From Sanderia malayensis (Eukaryota > Cnidaria > Scyphozoa > Semaeostomeae > Pelagiidae): 64,000 nt of DNA. The notes below the pieces were generated by a model that was given only the letters and a program-made list of their open reading frames with translations, was not told the DNA's origin and ran no database searches. How positions within the stretch are numbered: position 1 is the stretch's first letter; each line of letters begins with the position of its first letter. Where the stretch lies: positions 2,728,001-2,792,000 of the forward strand of contig RQOL01000906.1 in NCBI GenBank assembly GCA_013076295.1, written 5' to 3'. Positions 47,819 through 60,800 of the stretch are shown here, in pieces. The position numbers and the translations under genes are program-made.

Positions 47819-50800
47819 ACCAGAGAACATGAATGTTCCGAGGGGGAGAAGTACTTGAAGGTTTATACTCACAACAACAGTGCTAAATGGGTCGTGTCCT
47901 GACAAGGCTTTCATTGCTTGGAAGTCATCAATTTCACCAGATGTGAAGTAGAATGGGTAAAATGCTCCGCATAGGACAATCTGTCGTAAGCAAAGTAACG
48001 TAACATGAACAAGATAATACATTATAATACGCAATGCAAAGTTTGCAGGGAGATATTCATCGCTTTATGTATGCTTCACGACCCACAAGAAACCAAAAGC
48101 TTGTTAACCTGGATAAATTTAAACTATTTCTCCTTGAAATTCAAGATATCGAGACTCGACTAAACGATTATGATAAGTAACGTATCATAAGTTATACCTT
48201 GAGAATTAGGAGATCATTTTGCGACATTTCATTCCTGCAAGAAAAATCGAATTAATCAACTCTATCATTCCGAATTATATTCCTCAATGTACTATAAGAT
48301 ACTAAATCACAAGGACATATCTTTCACTTCTAATAGAGGGTATAGATAAGACACAAAGAGAACATTACCTTGAATGTGGCATTCTTTGCTCAGGTCTGTA
48401 AATGTTAAAGTTTCGTAATCTATTTCCCAATTCCGAAACAAGTTGGTCGATCTTCAACGAAGAAAAATCAAATCATTCTTCCACGTAGCGTGAGCGACAG
48501 CATTTAAATAGTATTCGAATTGAAAATTCGTCAAACGAAGTTCAAGGGGCTTTGATAATTCATTACTTACTTCTCTCAGAATCTTCGTTTCAACAAAATG
48601 TTTTCTACCCCATCCATTTTCACCCTAGAAAATAAATACCATTAAAAACACCGATGTTAATTTATTATTATGCACAGGATGAAAAGTTGAAGACGATATC
48701 GTATGGAAACCATACAAAGCCAAACCAAGTTTATGATAATAATATCCAATAGTTTATTACCTGTCTGCCAAATCCAAAATTGGTTTTATTAGCTTTCCAT
48801 TCCTATAGTTACAAAATTGATTAGAGCAACAAGGAGAGCAGGTAAACTATAATCCAAACAAATCTGCAATCCAACAATCCTAAACTGGATTAGAGTAACA
48901 ACCCACTTAAAACAATAGAAGAGATAATAGACTATTGTATTCAAACAATAGGTTAGATACAGGCTCTTACATGAAGGTTGTGAATGTACTCTGTACTATT
49001 AAACATTTGTTATTAATGATAGTTGAAAATTCATTTACCCTGTAAACATTTAATGCGGCAATGCAGTCGCTGAAGGAAGACCTTGCCCAGTCCATCTTAT
49101 GACTGGAAAATAACAAAAATTACAATCATAATAAATTAAGTTTCATTAAGTAACATTTGTCTCCTCATCAAATAGTGCATTGGGTGTGATTTCTGTTAAA
49201 CCTGTAAGCTTCGAATTCTTTTTTGAATGGCCTTGCGAAGACACTCTTTAACGAAAGCGATGCAGCTGATAGAAAAAAGAAATATTGTTATCTTTTAAAC
49301 GTAAATAGATCATAATATGAATGCTAGATGGTGTAATGTGAATACTTAATCAAGAAACGCAGTGTCTTGTGTATTAGCAGGAAAGACAAAATAACAGATA
49401 GACAAACGAAAAGGTGGAAAACAAACTGATAATAACTGATAAAAACAATAGACAGAGACTGTTAGATAGAGATGAAGGACAAAGGGACGATAAAGAAACA
49501 GGTGAAGAAAATGTGACGAAATAAATGAACTCGATAAACAACAATCGAAACAGCAGGTAAAAACAAAAATGAGGAGATAAATTGTCAGACAAACAGACAG
49601 ACAGAGTCAGAGGGGCAGAAGAATGGAGGCATGAATACAAACAGGCAAAAAATGCAATTCCTATAATATCATAATATAAGTATCATATGAAACATCACAT
49701 CATTGGCATCATTCCTAGAAATATCAGATAAAGTCAAATTTAATACTTACCAATGATCAAACATTCCTCCAAACATCCAAACACCTGACCAAGAATAATC
49801 ATTTTCCCAACTCTGACATCAACAGGAAGTGCCTCTAGGACCTTTCCAACAAACGTCATGTCACCATCAAATGGATTAATTCTTCCATTTTGCTTCACGG
49901 TCAAAGCACCAACCTAATTAATGCAAGAGGAATGTCTTAGCAGACAAAAATTGAAGATGCATGTTTACAAAGTATTGAAAAAGCTTGCATGTATCAAAAA
50001 ACCAAGCATGCACTAAGAACAAAGCATGTACTAAGAACAAAGCATGTACTAAGAACCAAGCATGTACTAAATCAAATCACCATTCAATCGTTTCGTAATT
50101 TGTTCTGACCCAAGCTGCACACAGAAAGAAGTGGATTTTACAATCAAATAACGTAGACATGAAGCATACCTCTTTCAAATGAAGAATAGTCCTTCGAATA
50201 TCATTAATATCAGGAGGCTGCAGAGCCAATCGAAGAACGTTGCACGGGTCACCGATGTTGAGAGACTTTACATGTAGTATCACTCGCGAAAGAGGACACC
50301 TCTGCGACAGAAACAAGAAAACAAGTTGATGAAAACGCAAAGGAAGATCAATGCCACTTATCGAGGATTTAATATTAACGAGATCTCAAACCATCGCAGC
50401 TCGAGCCTGGAACATACGTGGAGCGGGCAAAAATTAGGAGAAACAGATAAATGTGCGAAGCAAGAAAGAGATTGACTTGACAACTGTATTGATCAAGAAG
50501 TACATTGGACGTTGCATTCTTCATGATTAGCTGTTTGGGTATATAAATACCTGCATCTCTGGAACACCGTATGCTGGCAGCCTCGACTCGAAGTCTTTGG
50601 TGATCAGCCTGAAACATTCTCCATCTGACACTCGACCAGCACGACCTTAAAGAGAAGAGAGAGAACATTAACAATCACTCAGTGTACCAATGTTGCGTAC
50701 ATTGATTGATCGTAATACACTCTTCAGTGTATTACGATGTCTCCAGTGTATTCTACCAATTCCGGACAAAAGTCCCAGGACGCACGCTTATTTCATCTCC

Positions 50801-53800
50801 CTCCTCCAAAAACAAAGCTTTCTGTAAAAGAGGCATATCAAATATCGACAAAATGCCATTTTCATAGTCACTACAAAGGCTTGATTAAGAGAGCAAGATT
50901 GTTTTAAGGAGAGTGGGGGTCTGAATAAAGCACGAGAAAAAGGAAAATTGCGGGTTGGTAGCCTGTTTTCGTTTTTTTTTACAAGTTTCCCAGGGACCTT
51001 AGTTTCCACCACTGTAACTTCTCACAAATGGTTCAAGCGAACGATTTACATGAAGCAACGTATGAAGACTGCACTGTACGAATAGCTGATTGGAAGATGA
51101 GATTATGACGTGGATAGGGTCTGACGCTACCTTTTCTTTGCTCAAGTGATGCTATTGGTGCCCAGGCCAGCCGCAAGCACTGATAATTCGTATCTCTGTC
51201 AGTTTCGAGGTTCTTCACAAGGCAAAAATCAATAACTGAAAAAAAAATGCAAGAAATTTTTAAAAAAACCCAGCGAACACGCCATTATTCTGCATAAAGC
51301 GACTTATAACAGGATAGGCAAATTACACTGTGTATTAAACGCTGGACTGGGCACTATCAATGAGGCTTGCTGCGAAAATGGAAGCGATAGATTGAGTGTA
51401 TACTTGCCATATTTGATGTCTGGTACTGTTATAGAACTCTCGGCAATATTCGTAGAAAGAATAACCTTCGGAATAAAAAATAACTCAATTAAAAAAAACT
51501 CAAAGTAAAGCAATATTGATTGGGTAAAGAAACGTAGCTATACGTTGCTATGGAATAGCACAGCATCTTCTAAAAAAATTGTAAAAGTACGCGGAGATGA
51601 TAAATTTTGGTATTAGAGCAGCAATAAGCGGGCATACATCCTTCTAAGGGTATCAATGTGAATCCCCTGCCCTTTGGGCTTCTCAATTACCTTTCGTTTA
51701 CCAGGTTGTGCTTTCATAAATATCTTTGCTTGATCTTGACTTGTAATTTGCGAATGCAGAATAAGGACTTGTAAGCTAAAATAATAACACACTATTATGC
51801 ATCTGACTTCTTCATAATATGTCTTTATCTACATAGGTTATCCTTTGGTCCACTGACTTTCGTACAAGACTTTGTCCCACGCAACGGTCTTGCACACAGA
51901 GATGTCATACAGACGTCTTTTAACTTATACAAAAGACAGAAATGCCTAAAATGGAGTAAAGCGTACTTTCGTTCATGCTCTATGTTCTCCAAATGCTTGT
52001 GCATCGCATCGATTTCAGGATAACCTACAAGATAAGTAAACTTTGCCGTCATGGGGTAAGCTTCAATTTTGTAAATACTATCATGGTGGATCAGAATGTT
52101 GAAACATGAACAGTCTTTAACTAAATTTCTCCCATGCTGATTACAGGAATTCATTAAACGCAGTCTCATAGATTGACAAACCTGGAAGAAAGACTAGAGC
52201 TGTTCCTCTGTGAATTGGAAATTTTTCGCCCTCAGCAAGTCCTTGCATATTTGATTCATTCCGATCAAATTCCATAATCAATGCTTTTGCCATTTGGTAG
52301 CATTGGGTGGTAATTTCCGGATCACACTGGCTTTGCGGGGGAATCTGCAGGCAAAACAAAAAAATAAACAGTTTCAGATTTCAGTTCACCCAAAACAATA
52401 GAATGAAATAAATGCAACAGTAACAAAAATCTCAAGGTTGTGGCATATAGATGAAGCAGTATTATATTGCATACTTGATAACAATCTATGAAGATTAGAA
52501 AATATCACTAACCTCTCCAAGACTTTTCAAATTGTCAAGATGATATGTTGAGACGTCATACATTTTGCCCTCAACAGAGACAACAGGAGCTCCCTCCAAC
52601 TGACCTCGTATTTGAACCGAGAAGTACTTGGAGAAGAGGCTGCAATCCATGGTCGCAGACATGAGAATTACCTTGTGAATAATCAAACAATAATGAGGTT
52701 GAATATTCCAGACTCAAGGGATCTTGTTTTCTTAAAACGGCTGCAACATGAAATACCTTGCAATGCTTTGACACTGTACGGAGAAATTTCTTCACAATCA
52801 ACATTGCTAAATCGATATCCTGGTCTCTTTCGTGAATCTTTTTAAAATAAAACAATATTCAATGATTACAACTTTGAAAAAAGGTAAAAAGTTTTCTACT
52901 TCAGGAAGTGTGGAAAGAATTATGAATATCAAATGCAAGTCGCATTGCTTACAACACTTAGCACATCTAAAGTGTCCCTGATTTCCTTTATACCCAATCC
53001 CAGTTGATCCTCCCGCTCTAAAGCCTTGAATAACCACCCTCTGAAGGCTTCAATAAGCTTTCATAGCTAGCTTTCAAAGATGGCACACAAATGCCTTTTA
53101 ATCTAGCAATAAATCACAACAAATATAAAGAGCTATTGTGACTACCTCGTCAAGTACAATGTGGGTATATTCATTCATATTTTTCTTCGAAATCAACTTC
53201 TCTAGCAGCACTCCAGTCGTGAGATAAGTTATTCTTGTATCTTCTGACACCTTCCTGTCTCTGGCGACTTGATATCCGATGACATTGCCAAGTGGCCAGT
53301 TTCGTTCCTGTGAGACGCGGTTAGCAATACTCTGAGCTGCAATTCTTCTCGGCTGTGTCACAACTATGTTACAGTACTTTCTTTGTTCGTAGTAATAGTC
53401 AAGAATATACTGTGGCACCTGGGTTGTTTTTCCACTTCCTGTTGCACCTAATTAGCCATAATAAAGAGAACACACTTAAGCACAGCTTTGTATGGGAGCT
53501 GCACACAGCTGTAGATCCTTGGAAGGGCAGAATCTTTAAGAAGAAACTTGTTAAACAGATACAAAAACATTTCAAAGTAATAATATATTTGTCGGGGGGT
53601 TACTCAGATTTTTTTGAGCATGAAAGCTGAGTAAGTCAAATGCACCAGATCAAATCTGAAGATCAAACTAGAAGCATACATAACCAAGTCAAATAAGAAG
53701 TGATGGAATTTAAATATGAATGGGAATTTTAGGAGGACAAGATAGTAGTTGATTTAACTATGACAATACCTTGAATAATAGTAACTTGGTTACTTTCTAT

Positions 53801-54363
53801 TGTACCAACAACCCAATCTCTATGCTCAGTAATTGGCAAACTTGGATCGTAAGTATGTTCAAACTTATAGTTATCATACACATTGAATGCTGGGTGATCT
53901 AATGGTTTTGGTTCGGGAATAGAATCCTCCAAGCTGTCTAGACTCTCAACATGTTCTTGTTGACTTGAAACATAGTCGCTGAAGAAGAAAAGCTGGATTA
54001 TTATCTAATAGGAGTAATTCGTAATGTTCTATATCGGGGACTTGGTGGGCGTGGTGAGGAGGGATATGACGGACAGAAAAGAAAAGGGAAATAATATTTG
54101 CAGACTGAAATCCACCCTTTAATTGAAAGAAAGTCTTATTACCTATAGTTGTCAACATCGTAGCTTCTCGTTTCGGTCAGTATTGTATAGGAAGCAGTTG
54201 CTTTCTCGTTGTTTATGTGTTGTTGCAGTGCTGCTGGATCATGAATTTGCACTGTCCCTGGTAGCCGGTTGTTTTGTTGAGGCGGTGGAGCAGGCTTCAG
54301 CGTGGTGAAGAAGTCGTTTATCGCTTGTGCGGTAATGTTTACGTTCAGCTTCCTATTCATCAT
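40816..54363 (-). CDS. TDRD9: TDRD9/spindle-E type DEAH-box helicase with Tudor domain and C-terminal C2H2 finger
   Basis: Start MMNRKLNVN at 54363. First exons: 54363-54143, 53978-53770, 53447-53146, 52837-52757 and 52671-52513, all in frame. TDRD9 acts in germ-cell granules in piRNA-guided transposon silencing. Helicase motifs in order: GATGSGKTTQ (I), TQPRR (Ia), DEIHERD (II, spanning a splice junction), SAT (III), STNIAESSITVPD (V) and QRKGRAGRVSDG (VI), then the winged-helix region (GALTVKQNGRINPFDGDMTF). A Tudor domain spans about 45.9-44.4 kb (LAFYDDGEFYRARI, LDYGN, FQAIECRLCNIRP). GLGYIEETGSPIMPEHDIE near 42.6 kb matches the family C-terminal region. The last exons 41349-41186 and 40957-40816 join as MAGRSTEFFQSEVVCPLC and add a finger of form C-x2-C-x12-H-x5-H, which I do not recall in the human protein. 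Confidence 0.93.
42984..43320. repeat. 30-bp minisatellite (GGGTAGAGTGGGGATAGGAG...) in a TDRD9 intron
   Basis: About eleven copies of a 30-bp unit ending TCAGAGGGGT, with two shortened 24-bp units. It lies inside the 300-odd-bp intron between exons coding NAVGNTLLA and ETTVMPNIHG. Because the unit length is a multiple of three, it stays open in several frames (THPSDSY repeat on the minus strand); this is not treated as coding since flanking exons splice around it. Confidence 0.9.
43601..43887. mobile_element. Degenerate pogo-like MITE, about 287 bp, TDRD9 intron
   Basis: The ends GTGAAATCCTGGCATAC (43601-43617) and GCATACCTGGATTTCAC (43871-43887) are inverted repeats matching at 14 of 17 positions. 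Internal GGCATA/GGTACAGCAAGG strings recur. There is no coding potential, and the element is older than the one at 30625. Confidence 0.55.
47788..47816. repeat. Poly(A) tract, 29 bases, TDRD9 intron
   Basis: An uninterrupted A run on the plus strand, that is poly(T) in the sense of the gene, located about 60 bp downstream in gene sense of a coding exon. It could be a retroposed tail or a simple homopolymer; no preceding retrogene was seen. Confidence 0.8.
50709..50738. repeat. Perfect 13-bp hairpin in TDRD9 intron
   Basis: ATCGTAATACACT (50709-50721) pairs exactly with AGTGTATTACGAT (50726-50738) across a 4-base loop. A further partial copy CAGTGTATT follows. Confidence 0.7.
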
Positions 54364-54828
54364 CTTTACGGTACGAGAAGAACGTCCAAATGACAATATT
54401 CTGCACTGCACCACGTGTGGAGGTGTGAGTGTGAGTGAGAGTTGCAGAGTTCCCAAAGGTGGGTGGCCAGTATGCGCAGTTTCATAAATAGTCAGTCCTG
54501 CGCAACAGCTGATGCCCAATGTGTGTTAGCTCAGCGGTAGCCGTCATTTTTACTGGTCCGTCTTTTTTTAAGTGACATTGCCAAATGTTGGATGGAAAGA
54601 GGAAAGGAAGCAAAGCAGCAGATGAATCAAGTTAAAGTGTCGCGGATGACTCCTTGAGTGGTCGAAAAAGAAAGATATTATTTTCACATGCGTCTTGTAG
54701 ACATAAAAAAACAAAGAAATGCTAGGATTTCAACGCTAATGCTGATTCTTAACGCCTGAAAGTTACGTGCCTAATTTTTCGTAGTGGAAAGTTAATTTAG
54801 GCCTTGAAAAGGGAAAAGCCTCAAAAAC
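54364..54828. promoter_or_regulatory. Divergent upstream region of TDRD9 and DAAM
   Basis: 465 bp separate the two start codons. A TGCGCA core lies near 54473 and a tRNA A-box-like GTTAGCTCAGCGGTAG near 54527 without a B box. In-frame codons extend upstream of the chosen TDRD9 start to 54519, but the family start MLRKLT-like pattern favours 54363. No TATA box seen. Confidence 0.4.
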
Positions 54829-57800
54829 ATGCCGAGAAGAGCAAGTTTATTTGGGTGTTTTGGATTCGGAGGAAGACAACCTGATATTCAGTATGAACCT
54901 GATAAAGATGGCCTTCAACCAGTGGAATTTACCATGCCTATGCCTGATGAAACTGAATTAAACATGAAGTTTCTCGAAATTGTCGTAAGTCTTGTTAGCT
55001 CATTGATTTCATAGCAAAGAAAGTACGGGTAAATACAGCTCTTTATCTATCTAAATAGCCATCTACGCGTAAATATTTCATGACAGGCAAGATACTCAGG
55101 GCTTATATTTTAAATTTACAGTTATAAGCCTGAATGAAATTATATTATACCTGCTCATTCCGATATTTTGTTTTGAGCATCGAAATGTGTACACTATCAC
55201 TTTTCGTTGTAAAATATTTGAGCCGTATACTCTGTATGTATGAAAAGGCCAGACAATCAATTTAGAATAAACAGAACTTTTTTATCAACACTAGCCGCGT
55301 GGTGAGCAGCTTTCTAATTTACTAAACGCAGTCTGCTTTTCAAACAACGAACTAATTTGTTTATTCACCAACGATTTCTCCACTCATTTTTTATTCATGA
55401 GAGAAAAAGCATGTAAATTCTTTCTGCTGATGTTATTAATTTAGGGACTAAGGTGTTGATGGGAACCTAGGGCTATTAGAAATTAGCATGTAATTATGAT
55501 ATAGCGGCCGTATTTTGTTCACACAGAGGTTTTCACCAATTCTTCATCATATTGGCTAGTTAGAGATTGTAATAATAATCATTTTATAGAGTTAGGGATT
55601 TTCTTTCATTCCTTCATTCAAGTTCAACTTCTACTCACGATCGATATATCTCTTTATGTTATTCTTCTCGTGTTCATAATCTTATAAATATTTCCCAAAT
55701 GGCTTTATTCAAATCTATAATGCATACATTGAAGTTATCTAGTTACGGAATTATAAATGTTTTCAGTCGGAATAGTATTCAAAAGGCTGAAAATTGGAAG
55801 TTACTAATGAAAATTCCTAAAATCTTTTGTTCCCCTTGAGACACGAGACTTGTTGTGGACTCTGACGTCTTAATTCTGTTATTTGTGTAGAAATAAAAAC
55901 ACAAGATATTCACTTGAATTCTCTATTATTGTTTTGAAATTTGAAATACCTAGTTTCGACAACAAGCACACAGGCGAGAAAAAGGTTAAGGTTTTTAACT
56001 TGAATGACTCTTTTCTTGAACCGAGACCGAGACCGCGATTAATTTTCAGACGAAATACAAAACTATGCACCCTGAAGATATTTGTGTAAATATAATATAA
56101 ACTTTAAATAAATATGTTGGAGTTAATTGGCATGTTGAAAGTAAACCATCAGTGTTTTTGGAAAACATACACATATATCTATACTGCGTTAAACAAACAA
56201 ATATAACTTGATTTTGTTTTTGAATGGTGTGGCAGAGTTTTGAGGTTTTATTCATCTGTTTCGTCATCAGAGACGTAAGACAAAGCATGACAAAGTCAGC
56301 TGTTTTGAGAATCAGTTCCGGCAATTAGGCCGTTTTACGAATGGTGAATGGCTCGTTGATATATTTCAAAATAGCTTTATGGGCTCTAGAATTACCAGCA
56401 GAAGATAAAACATGGATAAGCATGCCAGCCATCATGCTTAGCACACCTTTTTGACGGGAAACACCTTTTGTGTTATTGATAGGATACTGAAGGTGAGGTT
56501 TGTTAAAGGAAGGAAGCTCGTCCATTCCTGGATGCAGACAAGAAATGCGATTTGCAACCTCAAACACTATCCCGCAATCCTTAACTTTGGATTTTCAAGG
56601 GCTATTTAATCAAGTTGAAAGTAGAAATTCCCAAGAAATAGTGACTGAAGTAAAGAATTAAATTTCATAGATTTAAATCTTTTCGCTGTTTGCCTGCCGT
56701 GACTCAAAAGCTTGGCTCTAACGCTGTCATTAAACTGTCCGTAATTACAAGGTGATAACAAGTCACGTGACTGGATCTCGAAGCCCTGTTCTATTTACAT
56801 TTGAGGAAAAAAAGCAAATAATTTTTAACATTCCGCCAGTTTTCAACAGCTAGCGACAAATATTTCAAGCAAATAAGACATCGAAAAGCCGGCTTATCAT
56901 CTCTAGGACCTCAAACCTAATCAAAAATGCTTCAAAACTTTGTGTAGTGGGTTCTTCGACATTTTAGGACTAGGTTATTTCTGATACAAGCTGTCAAAGT
57001 ATATGTTTTAAGTGTGTGAAAGCATGAAAACAGAAATTTCCTATCATTAATTAAACAGTTGTGTTTTCAAAATGTGTCTTCTCTTGAGCCACCCAACTGT
57101 CCTCTTTGCCACAAAATTTATGTAAATATTATTTCCAGGATTATTGCAAATTACATTTGCTTTCCTGTCACATAACCGCATTTCAAATTCAATTAAATCA
57201 GTTGAAAGTATGTTTAATTTTACATGGTACATGTTTAAGTTTGATTATTATTTTCAGGATGAACTGGACCTGACTGCAGTTCATAGGAAAGCAATGTTTG
57301 ATTTACCTGCAGAGAAGAAATGGCAGATTTATTGCTCAAGAAGAAAGGTTAGGCACAGCATGCAACTTGATTTATGTGGCTTTGACATTGCTGCGTAAAA
57401 ATTCATGGCATGTCATGCATGCTGTAAAACATGGAACGCTGCAATTGTATTTGCTCATACAACTTTATTTTTCCTTCCAGGGACAGCAAGAAAGTACCAC
57501 TGCCTGGCCTGATTATTATGTTGATCAATTGAAATCGCTGACAAATGTAAGATAGTTTTTATTCCTTGTTTTATACCGTTTTTGCATGTAACAGTTGTAT
57601 TAAATAAGTTATTTTTCAATTTTTTAATCTTGCTTTGGATATTTCGTAGATTTTTTTCACGCAAGATGAAACGGAGCTGGAAGGACGCTCAAAGTTCTTG
57701 GAGGAAGTGAAGACGGCACTTAGGACACAACCAATGAGGTAATAATTAAGCCATTTACTTCAAACAAACAACAAAATTAATACCGTATCGACTTGCTATA

Positions 57801-60800
57801 TACTGCATACCCAGCTAAATTTCTTTTGAAGAAGTCTAGCGCCAGTCTCTTTGGGCTCACAGATTCCCGCGCTTTTGTCAATTTTCAATTTGCGCTACCC
57901 CAGTAAAAATATTTCTTATTAACGTGCGTGAATCTATTAGGCCGTTTTTTGGACAGGTACTTCGTGGACTTTGCTGCTTTTGAAGCTTTTGAATAACTAT
58001 GGGCTACCTACAGAATATATAGCTCTATATTGTATCACTTTATTAACACATTGAAAAATCACAATATTTTTTTTTTAGTTTTGTTCTTGGATTTTTGGAT
58101 CTTGGTGGCTTGCAATGTCTGATCGATATTCTTGCTGGCATGGACTGGGATACATGGTGAGTTGTTCTTCACAAATATTACATGTTTACTTCTACAATCT
58201 CTTAGATTTCAATTGCCCACCTAATATATATTTTGCAAATATCGGGCGAGGCTGTTATGCGGTCGTTTGTCCTGTTTAGAAAAATAAATATTGCTTTTCT
58301 TGCTACAATATATTAATTCATAACATGTGGATTGGGGGCTAGCATGCACTGATGTGACTTCCATTGAACCACAATGGAACTTTCATATACCTATGGGATG
58401 GATGATTTTTTCCGCTGTATAGATAACCAATTTAGGAACAAAAATATTTGTCCATCGCGTTACAGAGAAGTCCCATGTTCCACTGTGGCTTAATAACAAC
58501 CTCTTTATTATTCTATAATTGACCTGGGAATTTGTCTATCTAATTTGACAAATCTTCTAAACTCTTAATATGGTGCCATAAAGATGGTTTTATCCTCATG
58601 TCATTATATAAAACTTTGCGAGTTGCAATTTTCAACTTAAATGCTAATACCTGTCAACCTAATATCCTCTCGATTATCCTTCTTAATTGAAGGTATTAAA
58701 GAGGGTGTTACATGTGTCGTAGTTTTTTATACTGCCTTTATATATACATATACCTTTATATAATATGCTGAATTTGTTAATTACAATTAAGACTCGTTGT
58801 AGCCCGTATTTTAACTAAGTTATGTTATGATGTGTGAGAATGCCTTTCCCTTAATGTTGCAACTTGACAAAGAAGCCTTTATTTTCCTTCGGCATTTGAG
58901 ATGCTTTTAATTTGCTTTCATCTCTATCGACGTCAATTGACGTTTGAATAATTCCGCATAATACCTTCCTTCATTCCATAACCCCGCGGCAATTAATGCC
59001 TTATTTAATACCCACAGTGTGTCGTATTAAGATTTGAAAGACAAATGTACAATGACGAGCATTATTATACCTCAGTTTGACAATATTATTTGCCTATTGA
59101 ATCGAATTTCCTTCGTGTGCTTAATCAATGACAAAGTACCCAAGTCTTCTGACCTTTATTCTTCTATTTAACCGCTGTCCCAGCCCTTGGAAAAGGGCCA
59201 TAGCATGGGTGTATCCTTTAGTGGCGGTTTCCCTTTGCGTGCTGCTGGCTAAGAAAAGACGTCCTTCTCTTATTAATTTTTATAAGAATCGCGTGCGTGT
59301 TGGGATGTTTTGCATCCGCAAGATTGTTTTCAAAGGAATTTTCTTCATTTACTATTATTTCACAAGAATACGCTGTATATTTTTAGAAATATTAGAATTT
59401 CAAACATCTAAAACAGCAGTGCAGATCAAAAACAAAGTTATTGATTATTGATTGACCTCGATTTCAATAAAGGGCACTTAATTAACCTCGGTTTCAATGA
59501 AAGGTTTCCACTTTGAGTTTTTCATTCTATTATCTTTGGAGAACAATTCCGATGTCCTATATCTTTTTATCGCTATTTTTGCCACTAAATTACATCAAAC
59601 AATTCTATCTTTTCAATTCGGTTGCGAAACATCATAAACATGCTCTGATAAAATAACTCCCTGATATTTATCACCATTGTCATTTTCTTTTAATATTTTT
59701 ATTCAAAAATACGTGTGCCCCAAGCCGCAACAACTCGTTATCCGACCAGTAAAGCAAAACAAAATGTCAATTTATTTTAAGTATCATGAAGTTAATTAAT
59801 AATGAAGGAAACTGAAGACATATTTTGAATTTAGAAATTGTTGTTTGCATATATCATCCTGTATGGTCGGGTACTAAATATCTCAACTTTAATAAAACGA
59901 ATTAATGATACTTAGAATTGATAGCAAATATCTCTATTACTCTGTACTTTATAATGTAATCATTCTGACGTCACGTCTCCTTTATTACTGTTCCATGTTT
60001 TAGCTTTGATGTTTATGTAATATGTGGAATGAACACAGGAACCAGAATCCCCGGAGAGAACTTGAATGAGCTTCATGCACAAATATTCCATTGACTCATT
60101 TAATGAATATTTTATATTGCCTCCGTCTCGGACTGTGATTTCATGCTCAACATGCCTTACGATGGCATTATCGTAAAGGGGTTGCTTTAGTTTATCTAAT
60201 TAAACTGCCGTCTGCCTTATTGATTTAGGGATTTGCACTAATTTATCCACGAATAATTAGAAATCAGGTTCTTATGGTCTGGGTATGTGTAAAACTGAAT
60301 AATTTATCGAGTATACATGGTTTTGTTTTATAATTGATAAATAATGAATTAACATCAATTTTTCTCATCCATAGTCAAAGTGCCATTCACACAGCATGTA
60401 TAGGATGTCTCAAAGCTCTCATGAATAATTCAGTAAGTTGATTTATAACGCGATTAATCCTGAACCTCAACTACCAGTTAGCTTCAGGTCTGGCCGACTT
60501 GAAAGGACAAGTTTTAAAACCAGTTCCTATTGTCGTCTCATTTCCATTGTTGATTCTATCTTCGGTACAAAGTGCGAGCTTTTTAGTATGCCTTCTTTGT
60601 TCACACTATCGTGCAATGTCGCATCAAACTGATGAATGTTATGTTTGATTTGCAGTGTTTCACAAAATGTTTTATCTTTTGATTTGGCGTACCTCTCTCA
60701 AAGGGACTTTTCTAATATAACATATGCAAATGTGATCTTGAGGTCTGGGAAAATCAGATTTAGAATTTCGAAGCATTGTCTGCCAAACCCTTTGGACTAA

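Noticed and set aside
54523..54545. tRNA-like A box (TTAGCTCAGCGGTAG)
   Set aside because: No B box (GGTTCGAATCC-type) follows within tRNA distance and no cloverleaf can be drawn; probably chance or a decayed SINE head.
59128..59451. 107-codon open frame in DAAM intron 5
   Set aside because: Composition follows the AT-rich background with many Phe/Ile/Lys, no homology recognised and no promoter or splice context.
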